Positions 26,974 through 38,200 are shown, counted from the first letter of the stretch. The stretch is 64,000 nucleotides of DNA from Actinomadura livida (GCF_014648675.1 NZ_BMRO01000006.1:300615-364614), one strand, 5' to 3'. Program-made: numbers and translations. The notes: generated by a model from the sequence alone, not told the origin.

Positions 26974-28331
26974 GGCAGGTCCAGGGGCACGTCCCCGGCG
27001 GCATTGCGTTCGGTCTCGGTCAGTTCCGTCGCAGAGACGGTGAGGGCGTAGTCGCGGCGCGGTTCGAAGTCGGGGAACTCCGCGACGCGGTCGAGGACGT
27101 CGGCGACGAGCTTGCGCAGGAAGACGCGGGGCGCCACGCCGACCTTGCCGCCGAGGCCGCCGGTGACGGCGGCGGCGAGGTCGGCGATGTAGGCGTCGTC
27201 GACGCGGGCGGTGATCTCGGTGCTCCCGGCGGCGTACAGGTCGCGGACGCCCCGTCCCAGTTCCTCCAGTTTGGGCAGGTCGAAGCCAGTGAGGCGGAGC
27301 TGCACGGCGCGCGGCGAGTCGAACCGGGCGTCGGTGGTGAAGTCGGTCGCGAGACGCTGCGCAAGCGGCGCGAGCCGCTGGACGCCCTGGCGGCCGTCGA
27401 AGAACGCCGGGGTGCCGGTAATGACAAGGAACAGTCCGGGGAACCGGCCGCCGTCGATCTCGTCCAGCAGTTGCCGCAGCGCGTTCAGCCCTTTCTCGCG
27501 GACGTCGCTCCGCACACGCTGCAACGTCTCGATTTCGTCGAGGACGACCAGGAGCCCGGGGTGGCCGCAGTCGCGCAGCACGGTGAGCAGCCCTTGGAGG
27601 AAGCCGAGCGCGCCGTAGTGGTCGAGGTCGCCGCGGACGCCGGCGACGTGCCGCACCGCCGCGGCGGCCACCGACTTCTGCCCGCCGAGCCAGGCGATCA
27701 GCGCCTCGGCGGTGGCGGTGTCGCCGCTTTCGGACGCCTTGCGGTAGCCGCGCAGCGCGGCGGCGAACGCGGGTGTGGTGCGGGCGACGGCGGCGAGGCG
27801 CTGCTCCATCAGGGCGTCGACGGCGCGGGCGAGCCCTTCGGCGTCGTCCTCGGCGGCCTGACCGGCGTCGAGAACTTCCTCTTCAAGGGTGTAGAACCAC
27901 AGGTCGATGACCGGACGCAGCGCCCCGGCGGGGTGGCTGGCTGTAGTGAGCCGCTCGGTGAGGCGCCGGTAGACGGTTTCGAGCCGGTGCAGCGGCGTCT
28001 CGGTCTCGGAGATCTGGATCTCGGCGACGGCCAGCCCCGCGCGTTTGGCGCGCTCGCCCAGCCAGCGGGCGAAGAACGTCTTACCGGAGCCGTACTCGCC
28101 GCGGATGGCGCGGAACGCCGAGCCGCCCTTGCCGACGGCGGCGATGTCCTCGTCCAGCGCGCCCGCGAACCGGTCCAGGCCGACGGCGAACAGGTCGAGC
28201 CCGGCGCGCGGGACGGTGCCGCGCCGCAGCGCGTCGATGACCTCCCGGCGGCGGACGGCGCTGACCTGTGCCCGGGTTCCAGGGGCCCGTGCGTCCTCTG
28301 CCCGTGCATCCGTTGCCCGTGCGTCCGTCAC
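26970..28331 (-). CDS. brxD: BREX type 2 ATP-binding protein BrxD
   Basis: 453 residues from the GTG at 28331, which overlaps the pglZ stop. P-loop RGEYGSGKTFFARWLGERA near residue 78 and Walker B LLVVLDEIETLQRV; the rest follows the BrxD ATPase pattern, ending in a winged-helix-like C-terminus. The first 20 residues contain a TDARA-type repeat from three 15-bp DNA repeats, so the true start may be downstream. BrxD is thought to act with BrxHI. The 4-nt overlap with brxHI indicates translational coupling. Confidence 0.87.
   Translation of the reverse strand: MTDARATDARAEDARAPGTRAQVSAVRRREVIDALRRGTVPRAGLDLFAVGLDRFAGALDEDIAAVGKGGSAFRAIRGEYGSGKTFFARWLGERAKRAGLAVAEIQISETETPLHRLETVYRRLTERLTTASHPAGALRPVIDLWFYTLEEEVLDAGQAAEDDAEGLARAVDALMEQRLAAVARTTPAFAAALRGYRKASESGDTATAEALIAWLGGQKSVAAAAVRHVAGVRGDLDHYGALGFLQGLLTVLRDCGHPGLLVVLDEIETLQRVRSDVREKGLNALRQLLDEIDGGRFPGLFLVITGTPAFFDGRQGVQRLAPLAQRLATDFTTDARFDSPRAVQLRLTGFDLPKLEELGRGVRDLYAAGSTEITARVDDAYIADLAAAVTGGLGGKVGVAPRVFLRKLVADVLDRVAEFPDFEPRRDYALTVSATELTETERNAAGDVPLDLP
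28285..28329. repeat. Three tandem 15-bp units at the start of brxD
   Basis: Units gcccgtgcgtcctct, gcccgtgcatccgtt and gcccgtgcgtccgtc follow one another without gaps. On the coding strand they encode a five-residue repeat (TDARA, TDARA, EDARA). Being 15 bp, gain or loss of a unit keeps the frame and would alter only the N-terminal tail of BrxD. Confidence 0.8.
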
Positions 28332-31126
28332 TCGTCGTCCACCCCGAACTGTTCGCGCAGCAGTGCCGTCTCCAGTGTGACGGTGGCGCCGGAGTCGATC
28401 AGCCCGAGGACGGGGTAGCCCTCGACGTTGAGCAGGCGTTGCAGGGCGGTGATGAACAGGTCGGCGTTGCGCGGGGCCCGTCCCCCGGCCGCGGCCGCGG
28501 CGGCCCCGACGGCGGCGGACGACAGGCGGCCCCCGGCGTCGGCGAGGGCGTCGATGACCGCGGCGACCTGCCGGCCGTCGGGGGCCTTGCGCAGGTACTT
28601 GCGCTGGCCCGCGTACACGGGCGAGCGGGTGACGCGGGTTCCGAGGGTGTCGGGCACGGCGGGGGCCGCCGGGGCGGGAGCGGACTCCCCCACAGTGAAG
28701 AGCGCTTCCTTCTGCGTCGGCGCGGTGCGCGGCCCCGGTCGCGGGGCGGCCCGCGCGGGAGGCTCGGGCGCCGCGGTCTCGGGCTCGTCCCGCCCCGTCC
28801 ACCACCGGGGGACGGTCTGCTCCGGCGGCAGGATCGACCAGCCCTTGGGCACCAGGTCGGCGGACGGGACGAAGACGAGCACGGGAACGGTCATTTCGGC
28901 GAGGCTCGCGCCGCCGTGGTAGCCGGCCTTGCGCGGGGTGTACCGGATGTCCTCGTGCCAGGGGACGACGACCCGGCCGCCGCCCTCCAGCACCCGGGGC
29001 CCGGCCAGTTCGATCTCGCCGTCGCCCGGCTCGCCGGTCCGCCAGCGCGCCGACCCGGCATCGGGCGCCGGTGCCGGTTCCCTTCCGCCGCGTTCGAGGA
29101 CGTGCCCATGGTCGGAGACGAGCACGACGGGACGCTTGTAGTCGCGGGCGGCGTTCAGCAGGTCGGTCAGGAAGGTGATGTCGGACGTCCGCCATCCCGT
29201 CCGGTCGCCTTCCCGGTCGTGGTCGAGGGCGTCGTCGATGGTGTTGAGGACGGCGCCGACGACGGCGTCGCCCGCCAGCGCGTCGAGCAGCGGCTGGGCG
29301 AGCCGCTGTCCAGGGCCGCCCGCGATGGCGGCCTTGTGGAACAGCGCGGCCTCCCTGCGGCGGCGTTTCCAGAAGTCGGCGAAGCCCGCGCTCTCGGCGG
29401 TCTGCCCACCGGACGTCGCGGCCCCGCAGAGCAGGGACGCGCGGCTCACCCGCGTCACCGACGGGATCATCGAGACGGCGCCGCGCCGCGCTCCGGGCAC
29501 GGCGGTGATCTCCAGCCATCGCCCGCCGCGGGCGAGTTCCTCGCCGAGTTGCGCGGCGACGGAGGCGCTCATGCCGTCGAGGACGAGCACGAGCGGCGCC
29601 GCCTCGCGGGCCAGCGGCAGCACGATCTTCTCCAGCACCGATTCCACGAGGAGCGCTCCGCCGGGGGCTTCGGCGGCCGCGGCGGCGGCCCAGTCTTTGA
29701 GCCGGGCGGCGAACGCCTCGTCGAGCGACGCCCGGCGCCGCACCGCGCTCTCGTAGGTGTCCCGGTAGGCGCGGCCGAGTACGGGATCGTTGCCCGGGTC
29801 GCCGCCCCACAGCACGGTGAGCGCCCGGTCGACCCATCCCCCGTCGCGCATCTGCCCGGCCACACCGGCGGCCACGGAGCCGACGTCCGCGGGGCCGGGC
29901 GCGTCGAGCCACCGGCGCAGGCGGGCGGCCATCACCGCGACGCCGCAGCGGTCGGCGAACAGGTCGGCCAGCCGGTGGTCCAGGACGGCGTTCAGCGCCT
30001 CGCCCGCGGCCCGCGGCGATTCGGTGAGCGCGGAGGCGAAGGCGCGCAGCCGCCCGTCCAGTCCGGACGGCAGGAAGGGATGCTCCGCCGCGGCCTGCCC
30101 GAGCCCCGCGGCGCGGGCGAGGTCGTCGGCGCGGTCGAGCACCGCCATGACCCGCTCGCGCGCGGCCTCGTGCCCGCGCCGTTCGGACCCGGCTTCGCCG
30201 ATCCAGCGGGCGAGGGTGCCCTGGACGGCGGACGCGAACGCCCGCAGGTCGGCGGTGTCGTGGGTGACGCCGGCGAAGAGGCCGCCGATCGCGAGCGCCG
30301 CGTCGGGCGTCCGCGCCGCGTCGGTGAGGACGGAGGCCACGACGCCGAGGGCCATCGCGTCCTCGCCCCTGCCCGACTCGACGAGCGCGAGCAGGACGGC
30401 GGCGGCGTCCCCGACGTATCGCCGCAGCCACGCGGTGATGCCCGCCCGCTCGTCGGCCGCCAGTTCGGCGAAGCGCAGGGCCGCGCCCGGAACGCGGGAC
30501 CAGGCGAGCAGCGAGTCGACGTCCAGGTCGCGGTATCCGGAGGCGTCCCCGCCGCCGGGCAGTGCACCGGACGGCTCAAGCCGCGCCCCGACCAGTGCGC
30601 GGACGGCGGTGTCCCGGGTCAGCACCGATCCCCCGCTGCGCCGCCAGGGCTCCCCCGCGGGGTGGACGCGCCAGCCGTCGGCAGGTTCGGCGTCCAGCAG
30701 CGCGTCGATCAGCCAGGGTTCCTGGCGGATGCGCGGGTCGAGGTCGGCGGCGCCGAACCGCTGCTTGACGATCTCCGCGCGGTCGACGCTGAGCGCCCGG
30801 CGGCCGAGTGCGTGGGCCCGCAGGTCGGCGCCGAGCTGGTGGTCGTCGACCCCGGTGGTGATGACGAGGATGGCGTCGGAGCCGTCGCCCGTCCCGGCCG
30901 TGTGGCGCTCCCACGCGTCGACGATGCCGAGGACGGACGTCTGGTCGCTCACCCGGACGCGGCGCTGCCGCTCCCCGAACCGGATGCCGAACTCGGCGGG
31001 CGCGCCGTCCCGGTACCGGCCGTGGACGACGACGAGCCGGGCGGTGTCTCCGGCGCCGCGCCTGGGCAGTTCGATGTCGAGCAGCGCCTCCAGCACCCGC
31101 CGGTCGATCAGGGGGGGCGTGCTCAC
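28328..31126 (-). CDS. pglZ: BREX type 2 phosphatase-fold protein PglZ
   Basis: 932 residues, overlapping pglY by 4 nt at its start and brxD by 4 nt at its end. The PglZ domain belongs to the alkaline-phosphatase superfamily. The metal site is visible as LVLVLDGMSASVA near residue 515 and VVLVSDHGHVLERGG near 670. The N-terminal half is helical and specific to BREX-2 PglZ. In the Pgl system of Streptomyces coelicolor PglZ is required for phage-growth limitation; in BREX it works with PglX, and the metal site is thought to support nuclease or phosphodiesterase activity. The DGMS and SDHG residues are retained, so it looks intact. Confidence 0.9.
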   Translation of the reverse strand: MSTPPLIDRRVLEALLDIELPRRGAGDTARLVVVHGRYRDGAPAEFGIRFGERQRRVRVSDQTSVLGIVDAWERHTAGTGDGSDAILVITTGVDDHQLGADLRAHALGRRALSVDRAEIVKQRFGAADLDPRIRQEPWLIDALLDAEPADGWRVHPAGEPWRRSGGSVLTRDTAVRALVGARLEPSGALPGGGDASGYRDLDVDSLLAWSRVPGAALRFAELAADERAGITAWLRRYVGDAAAVLLALVESGRGEDAMALGVVASVLTDAARTPDAALAIGGLFAGVTHDTADLRAFASAVQGTLARWIGEAGSERRGHEAARERVMAVLDRADDLARAAGLGQAAAEHPFLPSGLDGRLRAFASALTESPRAAGEALNAVLDHRLADLFADRCGVAVMAARLRRWLDAPGPADVGSVAAGVAGQMRDGGWVDRALTVLWGGDPGNDPVLGRAYRDTYESAVRRRASLDEAFAARLKDWAAAAAAEAPGGALLVESVLEKIVLPLAREAAPLVLVLDGMSASVAAQLGEELARGGRWLEITAVPGARRGAVSMIPSVTRVSRASLLCGAATSGGQTAESAGFADFWKRRRREAALFHKAAIAGGPGQRLAQPLLDALAGDAVVGAVLNTIDDALDHDREGDRTGWRTSDITFLTDLLNAARDYKRPVVLVSDHGHVLERGGREPAPAPDAGSARWRTGEPGDGEIELAGPRVLEGGGRVVVPWHEDIRYTPRKAGYHGGASLAEMTVPVLVFVPSADLVPKGWSILPPEQTVPRWWTGRDEPETAAPEPPARAAPRPGPRTAPTQKEALFTVGESAPAPAAPAVPDTLGTRVTRSPVYAGQRKYLRKAPDGRQVAAVIDALADAGGRLSSAAVGAAAAAAGGRAPRNADLFITALQRLLNVEGYPVLGLIDSGATVTLETALLREQFGVDDE

Positions 31127-34100
31127 TCGCCGGTCCCCGCGCCGGTGCCGTCGGCGGGCCGCCAGGCGATGTCGACGGGCACGCCCGGGTTGGCCTCGGC
31201 GAACGCCCGGATCTCAGCGGCGATGCCCGCGACGGCCTGTTCGAGGGTCTGTTCGAGCCGGGCCGGTTCGATGCGGCGGCGCCCGTGGTCGCGGACGCCG
31301 GCATCGGATCCGGACGAGACGGCCGGGTCGCCGTGGTCGGTCAGGCTGACCTGGCCCGCACCCCCGCCTGCGCCTGCGCCCTCGCCTGCGCCCGCACCCG
31401 GCTCGCCCGTCGGACCGGGTGGCTGGGGATCGACGATCGGCCGGCGGGTCGCCTCGGTGAGCAGTGCGACGGCCTGTTCGCTCGCCGCCTCCAGCACGGG
31501 CGGAAGGCTCTGGACGAACTCGTCGGCCCGCGCGGCCTCGGCGAGGTCCCGGACGAGCCGTTCGGCCCGCCCGCTGATGGAGTCGCCGCCTCCGGCGAAC
31601 CCGGCGACGCCTTCCAGCACGTTCCACTGGACCGCGCCGAGGGCGCGGAGCACGGCCGGGGCGGAGACCAGCGCGGATCCGAGCACCTGGTCGGTGACGT
31701 CGTAGTCGGCGTCCGCGAGCGCCTGGACGAGGGGGGTGTTCTGGTCGCGGACGGCCGACAGCCGGGCCAGCAGGTCGGCGGCGTGCCGGGCGGTGCGGCG
31801 CCGCGGCGTGCCGGGGTCCTCGATGCCGAGGACCGTGGCGTGGGCCTCCAGGGCCCTGCGCACGTCGTTGACGGGCGCCTCCAGGTCCCGCGTCTGCTCC
31901 CGGATCTGCTCGGCCAGGTTGCGGACGTTGCGCCCGGACAGGGTCTCGGGGACGTGGACGCCGAAGACGGCGGCGGCACGCGACCGCGCCGCGGCGTACT
32001 GCTGCTCGGACGGTTTCGGCTGGTCCCGCAGGGCCCAGCCGCTCCCGACCGCCTCCAGGCCGGGGAACTGCTCGGGCCTGCCCCCGTTGAGCACCCAGTC
32101 GCGGTCGGCGAGGAGCGCGTAGACGGCGATGATGAGGCTGGAGACGGGCTTGTCGAGGCCGGTCCAGCCGTACTCGGCGATCCACTGGCGGATGTCCTCG
32201 ACGGGGTAGTCGCCGCCGGCCCGGCCGTTGCGGACGGCGAGCTGGTCGATCCGCCGCCGCCATTCGAGGGACACGTTGAGCGGCCCGTCGTGGACCTCGC
32301 CGAGTTCCAGGGGGTGCACGATCCGCTTGAGCAGGCCGAGCTTGTCGCGGTCGACGACGGTGCGGCCGGAGCGGTCCTCCATCGCCTTGGTGATCCAGGC
32401 GAGGACGGTCTTGAGCTCCCCGATGGTGACGGCCTTGCGCGTGTGCGTCAGGTCGAGGTCGGGGTGCTTGGGGTAGATGCGGGAGTACAGGCCGTCGGCC
32501 AGCGCCAGCACGTTGTACTCGAACCCGGCGCCGCCCTGGAGCCGCGGCCGGTCGTGGCCGGGCCGCAGCGACAGGATGTGCTGCCCGTCGTGGACCTCGG
32601 CGGAAACGTTGCCGTCGTCGCCGCTGGAGATGCCGTAGAGCTGCTGCAGCAGGGCGGTGAGCTGCGATGCGAGGTTGTCGGCCTGGGCCTGCAGCTGGTG
32701 GCGGACGCGGATGCGCTGGTCGGAGGCCAGATGCGAGGCGTAGTCGTCGAGCCGGTCGCGTTCCAGCAGGTACCGGATCTTCAGCAGCCGCCCGAGCTGG
32801 GCGGCCTTCTGCGTGGACAGGTGGTCGGGCAGCCAGACGAGCGTGTCGGCCTCGAAGCCGCCGCGGCGCAGCTCGTCGACCCGCCCGACGTCGTCGTTCG
32901 GGTACTTGCCCTGCACGTCGAAGGGGTAGTCCACGACGAACCGGATGCGCCCCTCCACCGACGGCCTGAACTGGTCGTCGGGCAGGGCGGCGGGGTCGCG
33001 GACGTTCTCGAAGACGAACTCGACCGTGCGCCTGCTGCCCCGCCACACGATGTCGCGTTCGGAGACGAACGCGCCGGTGTCGGCGACGCCGAGCAGCTCC
33101 CACAGCCGGTTCTTCACCCAGATGCGGCGGGCGCCCAGGTTGTCCTGCTCGCCGACCTGCTCCAGCAGCGGCTCGACGTCCAGGTCGGACAGGTGCAGGG
33201 TGAACACCGGGTCGCGGTCGCCGTCGGCGCGGATCTCGCCGAACCCGGCGGCGATCAACTCGCGCAGCCGGTTGCCGACGACGCTGCCGGGCGTGCTCAG
33301 CCGCGACTGGATGGAGCCCTGGTTGAGGGCGGCGAGCCGCGCGCCGGTGAGCCGGCTGAGCGCGGACACGTCGGGCGCCAGCGCGGACAGGATCAGCGTC
33401 TTGACGATCCTTTCGTCGGCGCGGAAGTCCTTGTGGTCCTCGGAGCCGTACTTCTCCCGCAGGTGCGCGCGGACCTTGGCGTGGAAGTGCCGGGCGGTGT
33501 CGGCCTCCTGCTTGAGGTGGTCGGTGAACGCCTCGCCGACGTCGTGACCGAGGACGTCCCACAGGTCTCCGAGCGGGATGAGGTCGCCGAGCCGCAGGTC
33601 GTCGCGCCGCCGCGACAGCATCGTGTTGAGCAGTTTCAGGCCGGTGCGTTCCCGCTGCAGCGCCCCCGACAGGGCGACGAGCACGTTCAGCAGCGCCGGC
33701 GACAGCGGGTAGACGTCACGGAAGTCGTTCCAGTCGGCCTGGGTGGCGCCGTGCGCGTCCAGCAGCGCGTCCTTGACGGCCGCGTTGTAGGACTCGACCT
33801 TCGCGAACGCCTCGTCCAGGGCGGTCTCCATGCCCGCCTTCGGGCGCAGGATCCGCTTCTTGATGATCTCGGGGAGGTTGCGGTCCTCCAGGTTGACGAC
33901 CTTGAACCGCCCGGCGAGGTACTGCACCGCCGCCTCGAGGTTCTTGACGTCGGCGCCGACGACGTCCTCGCCGACGAGCTGGGACAGGTTCCGCTGCCGG
34001 GAGATGAACGACACGATCGGCACCGGGCGGTCGCTGTCCCCGGACTCGATCAGCTTGACCAGCTTGCTGACCTCGTTGTTCACCTTCTCCTGGTTGGACA

Positions 34101-34971
34101 TGTGCGCCTGGAGCCACAGGATCAGCTCGTCCAGGAAAAGGATCAGCCCGGTGTAGCCGTGCTGGCGGGCGTGCCGGCTCATCACCGCCAGGCCGTTCTC
34201 CAGTGGCAGGTAGGTCTCGGCCGCACCGCGCGCGCCGTAGGCGTAGGTGGAGAACGGGCCGTCGAGCAGCGCCGACTCCAGGGCGGTGCGCAGCGGGTCG
34301 CCGGGCGGCGCGTCGAACGCGCGGTCGAGGTCGCCGCTGCTCCATGAGGGACCGGACGCGCCGCCCAGGTCGAGGTTGGGCAGGTCGTCGTCGGGGTCCG
34401 CCGGGGCGGGCGCGGAGCCGCCGAGCCATTGGGCGAACCTGGCGTCCTCGGCGAGGAAGCCGCGCTGTCTGCGCGCGTCCCGCAGCATGGCGTCGGACCG
34501 GTGGACGGGCGGGCTGGGCAGGCCGAGCCGCCGCGCCTCAGCCGCGTAGCCGCCGAGGAGCGCCGAGTCCAGGTCGGTGACGCCCACCAGGTGGAACGGC
34601 ACCATCATGAACTTCTGGTCGCGCAGCCAGTCGTCGTGCTCGGCGACGAGCTCCTGGAACTCCTCCTTGCGCCGCGCCGCCGGGTGGTTCTCCAGCAGCG
34701 CGTGCAGCACGGTCATGAAGTGGCTCTTACCGGAGCCGAACGACCCGTGCAGGTAGGCGGCGTTCGACGTGCCGGACCGCACCGACGCCTTCACCAGGTT
34801 CAGCGACTCGCGGAACGCCTGCCGGAGCTGCTCGGTGACGACGTACTCGTCGATGCGCTGCTCGGCCTCGTCGAACCCGCCGGTGAGCTCGACCTTGTAG
34901 TCGCCGGCGAGGACCTCTTCGGGGATGTCCAGGACGTCCCGCAGGTACCGTTCCGCCGCCCGCTCCGCCAC
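31123..34971 (-). CDS. pglY: BREX type 2 ATPase PglY
   Basis: 1282 residues from the GTG at 34971, chosen because GAGGGGAG lies 7 nt upstream. The open frame runs on to 35571 but that part lacks coding character. P-loop LHGSFGSGKSHFMTVLHALL near residue 68 and Walker B LILFLDELILWLQAHM near 280. The long C-terminal part is helical, with a Gly/Pro-rich linker (GPTGEPGAGAGEGAGAG) near residue 1175. PglY is the large P-loop protein of BREX-2/Pgl, partner of PglZ. It heads the pglY-pglZ-brxD-brxHI operon, all joined by 4-nt overlaps, and is divergent from the STAND-kinase gene. Confidence 0.9.
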   Translation of the reverse strand: MAERAAERYLRDVLDIPEEVLAGDYKVELTGGFDEAEQRIDEYVVTEQLRQAFRESLNLVKASVRSGTSNAAYLHGSFGSGKSHFMTVLHALLENHPAARRKEEFQELVAEHDDWLRDQKFMMVPFHLVGVTDLDSALLGGYAAEARRLGLPSPPVHRSDAMLRDARRQRGFLAEDARFAQWLGGSAPAPADPDDDLPNLDLGGASGPSWSSGDLDRAFDAPPGDPLRTALESALLDGPFSTYAYGARGAAETYLPLENGLAVMSRHARQHGYTGLILFLDELILWLQAHMSNQEKVNNEVSKLVKLIESGDSDRPVPIVSFISRQRNLSQLVGEDVVGADVKNLEAAVQYLAGRFKVVNLEDRNLPEIIKKRILRPKAGMETALDEAFAKVESYNAAVKDALLDAHGATQADWNDFRDVYPLSPALLNVLVALSGALQRERTGLKLLNTMLSRRRDDLRLGDLIPLGDLWDVLGHDVGEAFTDHLKQEADTARHFHAKVRAHLREKYGSEDHKDFRADERIVKTLILSALAPDVSALSRLTGARLAALNQGSIQSRLSTPGSVVGNRLRELIAAGFGEIRADGDRDPVFTLHLSDLDVEPLLEQVGEQDNLGARRIWVKNRLWELLGVADTGAFVSERDIVWRGSRRTVEFVFENVRDPAALPDDQFRPSVEGRIRFVVDYPFDVQGKYPNDDVGRVDELRRGGFEADTLVWLPDHLSTQKAAQLGRLLKIRYLLERDRLDDYASHLASDQRIRVRHQLQAQADNLASQLTALLQQLYGISSGDDGNVSAEVHDGQHILSLRPGHDRPRLQGGAGFEYNVLALADGLYSRIYPKHPDLDLTHTRKAVTIGELKTVLAWITKAMEDRSGRTVVDRDKLGLLKRIVHPLELGEVHDGPLNVSLEWRRRIDQLAVRNGRAGGDYPVEDIRQWIAEYGWTGLDKPVSSLIIAVYALLADRDWVLNGGRPEQFPGLEAVGSGWALRDQPKPSEQQYAAARSRAAAVFGVHVPETLSGRNVRNLAEQIREQTRDLEAPVNDVRRALEAHATVLGIEDPGTPRRRTARHAADLLARLSAVRDQNTPLVQALADADYDVTDQVLGSALVSAPAVLRALGAVQWNVLEGVAGFAGGGDSISGRAERLVRDLAEAARADEFVQSLPPVLEAASEQAVALLTEATRRPIVDPQPPGPTGEPGAGAGEGAGAGGGAGQVSLTDHGDPAVSSGSDAGVRDHGRRRIEPARLEQTLEQAVAGIAAEIRAFAEANPGVPVDIAWRPADGTGAGTGE

Positions 34972-35260
34972 CCGTCGACTCCCCTCGCCACACCTGCGCG
35001 CACACCCCTGCCGCGGCCCCAAAGATAGTGCCGCGCGGGGCTCGTCGGCGCGGCCTCGACCGCATTCGAGGGCCGCGCCCTGCGCCTCCGGCCACGCCTG
35101 ACCGAAGCCGGACATGATCCGTGACCGCGCGGCCCGCGCGCGGACTGCCGCAACGCGTGCCCGGGCACCGGCTGAACCGAGGAGAACAAGACCCCGGGTT
35201 CCTGCACCCGCCGGTCGCCTCTCGTTGTCAACGCCTGCGGCGCTGTGGTCGGGTATCGGG

Positions 35261-38200
35261 GTGGACGTCGACCAGTTCTTCAACTTCGGGCCGAGTGCGC
35301 CCTTCGAGACGCGGCAGGTCTTCACGGACCGGGAAGAGCAGATACAGGCGTTGCGGCAGCGGTTCGCCGAGCACGGCGAGCGGTCGCTCGCGGTCGAGGA
35401 CCTGCTGGACTTCCAGCGCCCGGCGTCCAACGTCGTCTCAGTCGTCGGTGAGGGCGGCATCGGGAAGTCGACGCTGGCGCGGCACGCCGCGGACCTGGCG
35501 GTGGCGGGCGAGCTGCCCGGCCTCCCGCAGCGCGGCGCGCGGACGGTACTCGACTTCGCCGACGCGGCCAATTCGAGCTTCGAGGCCGTGCTGCTGCGGG
35601 TGCGGGCGGCGCTGGGGCCGCTGGCGAAGGCGTGGCCCGCGTTCGACGTGGCGCTGGCGGTCTACTGGGAGCGCAAGCACCCGGGCGAGGACTTGGCGGC
35701 GTTCCTGAAGCGGGGCAGCGCGACCGGTCAATCGGGGATGGCCGATCAGGTCAGCGGGACGGTCGATCAGCTCCTCGGCGGTTTCGGCGCGGTGTCGGTG
35801 GCGTACCGGGCGCTGAACCTGCTGGGCAGGACGACCGCGCAGAAGGCGCGGCTGAAGCGGCTGCGCGGCGAACTGCCCGCGCTCGACCCGATCCTCGATG
35901 AGGACGACCCGGATCGGATGATCGGCTACATGCCCGTGCTGCTGGCCGCCGATCTGGAGCGGGCGCGGCGGAAACGGCCGGCGCTGGCCCTGTGCGTGCT
36001 GGACACGCTGGAGAACGTCCAGTCGCTGCCCGCCGAGCGCGGCGGGCTTGAGGACCTGGTGTCGCGGCTGGTGTACCTGATGCCGAACGTGGTGTTCGTC
36101 GCGGCCAGCAGACTGCCCCTCAGGTGGCACGACCCGGTCAGGGCCGCCTCGCTGACGTACGGCGGGCAGCGGCGCTGGCCGGGGCTGAGCGGAGCGGATC
36201 AGCTCGGGCTCGACGGGTTCGACCGCGCCTCGGCCGAGTCCTATCTGACCGGACGGCTGACGATGGACGGACGCCCGGCGATCACGCCGGAGATCCGGGA
36301 GCGGATCGTCGCGGGCTCCGGCGGGTCGCCGCTCTACCTCGACCTGTCCGCCGGGCTGTTCGGGCAGTACCTCGCGCGGGGCCAGGCGCCGCCCGCCGAG
36401 GTGTTCGGCCTGGGATTCCCCGAACTGGTGCTGCGGACCATGCGGGACCTGTCCGCCGAGGACCGGGACCTGCTGCGGGCGGCGGCGCTGCTGGAGGCGT
36501 TCGACGAGGAGACTCTGCGCGCGGTGCTGCCGGGCATCCGGCGCCGCCAGGTCGAGGCGTTCGTGCAGCGCCCGTTCGTCCGGCGGGACGAGACGGTCTG
36601 GCCCGCGTTCCGGCTCCACGAGAACCTGCGGCGCAGCGTGACCGAGTGCGATGCCCACACTGTCGACGGCTGGACGGACGCGGAGCGGACGGAGAACGCC
36701 GAACTGGCGGTCGGGCACCTCACGCGGGCCGCCCTGGAGGTGTGGGACGAGGGCGACGACCACGAGCTGCCGCTGGGGGTGCGGAGCCGCCGGTGCGTGG
36801 CGGCGCTGCTGCTCGTCCTGCGGGCCGCCCACGAGCACCGCCTGCTGCCCCCGGCCTTGGGCGACATGGCCTACAGCCTCAGTGTGCTCGGGCACTGGCA
36901 GGTCCTCGCGTCGCTGCCCGAGCTGCCCGGTTCCCCTCGGCTGGCCGAGTTGACGGCGGTCGCGCGGCTGGCCGCGCGCGGGGAGATGAACGTCGAGGAC
37001 CGCTTCCACCGGATGCGGGACCTGGTGGGCGAGCCGGCCGGCCCGTTCGCCGACTACTACCGGCACGAGCTGGCCACCGGCGCCCACCTCATCGGCAGGC
37101 TGGCCGAAGCGGGCGAGTACGTGTCCGCGATCACTCCCGACGGCTCGCTGATCGGTGTGAGCGCGCGGTTCGGCTTCGCCGACAACGCGATTCGCCGCAG
37201 CGACTACCAGGCGGTCGCACGGCTGATGACGGGGGCGTCCGGCTCGGGCCCGAACAAGGCGCGTGTGGCCGACATGCTCGGCCACATCTCCCTGCACAAC
37301 GCGCGCTTCGACGAGGCGGCCGGGCTGTTCGAGTCGGCGCTGGAGGAGGCTCGGAAGACTAATGCGCCGCTGTGGGAGGCGCGGGCGCTGCGGCATCTGC
37401 TGCTCGCGCTGATGTGGCGCGACCCGCGGCGCACCCTGTCCCTGGTCTCGCGGGCCCGTGACCTCAACACGTCCGTGGGCGAGTTCATCGGGGTCGCCCA
37501 GTGCGACATGGCCGAGGCCGTCGCGCGTGCGTTCAGGGGCGAGCGGCGGCGGGCGGACGAGCTGCTCCGGGCCGCCGAGCGGCGATTCGGGGAGCTCGGG
37601 GCGACGCGGGAGCTGATGCCCGTGGAGGTGCTGCGGGTCCTGCTGCTCGCGGCCGGCGGGCGGACGGCGGAGGCCGCCGACGTCGCCGGGAAGCTGAGCG
37701 AGGGGTGCCTGCCCGTCTGGGTTCCGATCACCCGGCTGTGGGCGGGGCTCGAGTCCGATTTCACCGGCATCCCGTGGCTCGACGACCCGGACACCGCGCG
37801 CCGGCGGTGGCGCGAACAGCTCAGCCGGTTGCGGGCGCCCGCGTGCGGGCGGCTCGACGTCGGCGACCGGCTGGCGCTGATCCAGACGGGGCCGGTGCCC
37901 GGTGAGCAGGTCGACCTGGCGGTCCGGGCCGGGCTGGCGAGTCCCGCTTTCAACGGCCGGGACGGGCACGTCCTCGACGACGGTGTCGTCTTCGGCCCCC
38001 GGACGGTCGTGAAGGTGCGGCGGCGGCTGCACGAACGGCTGGAGACGGCCGTGAACTTCGACGAGCTGCGGGCCGCGGTGGGCGTCCGGGCTCCTCGCCT
38101 GCTGGACTTCGGAACCGCCGGGGACGCCTGGTGGACCGTCCTGGAGCGTCTTCCCGGCCGCGCGGCGGACCGCCCGACGCCCGGACGGCAGCGGGAACTG

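Noticed and set aside
28285..28329. CRISPR-like repeat
   Set aside because: Three contiguous 15-bp units with no spacers, inside a coding sequence.
26970..30431. 1153-codon open frame across brxD and part of pglZ
   Set aside because: Only the brxD portion has family motifs. The upstream half is Arg/Gly/Ala-rich out-of-frame sequence of pglZ.
28268..34347. Long plus-strand frames opposite pglZ and pglY
   Set aside because: Both are antisense to recognised BREX genes and have repetitive Gly/Arg/Val shadow composition.
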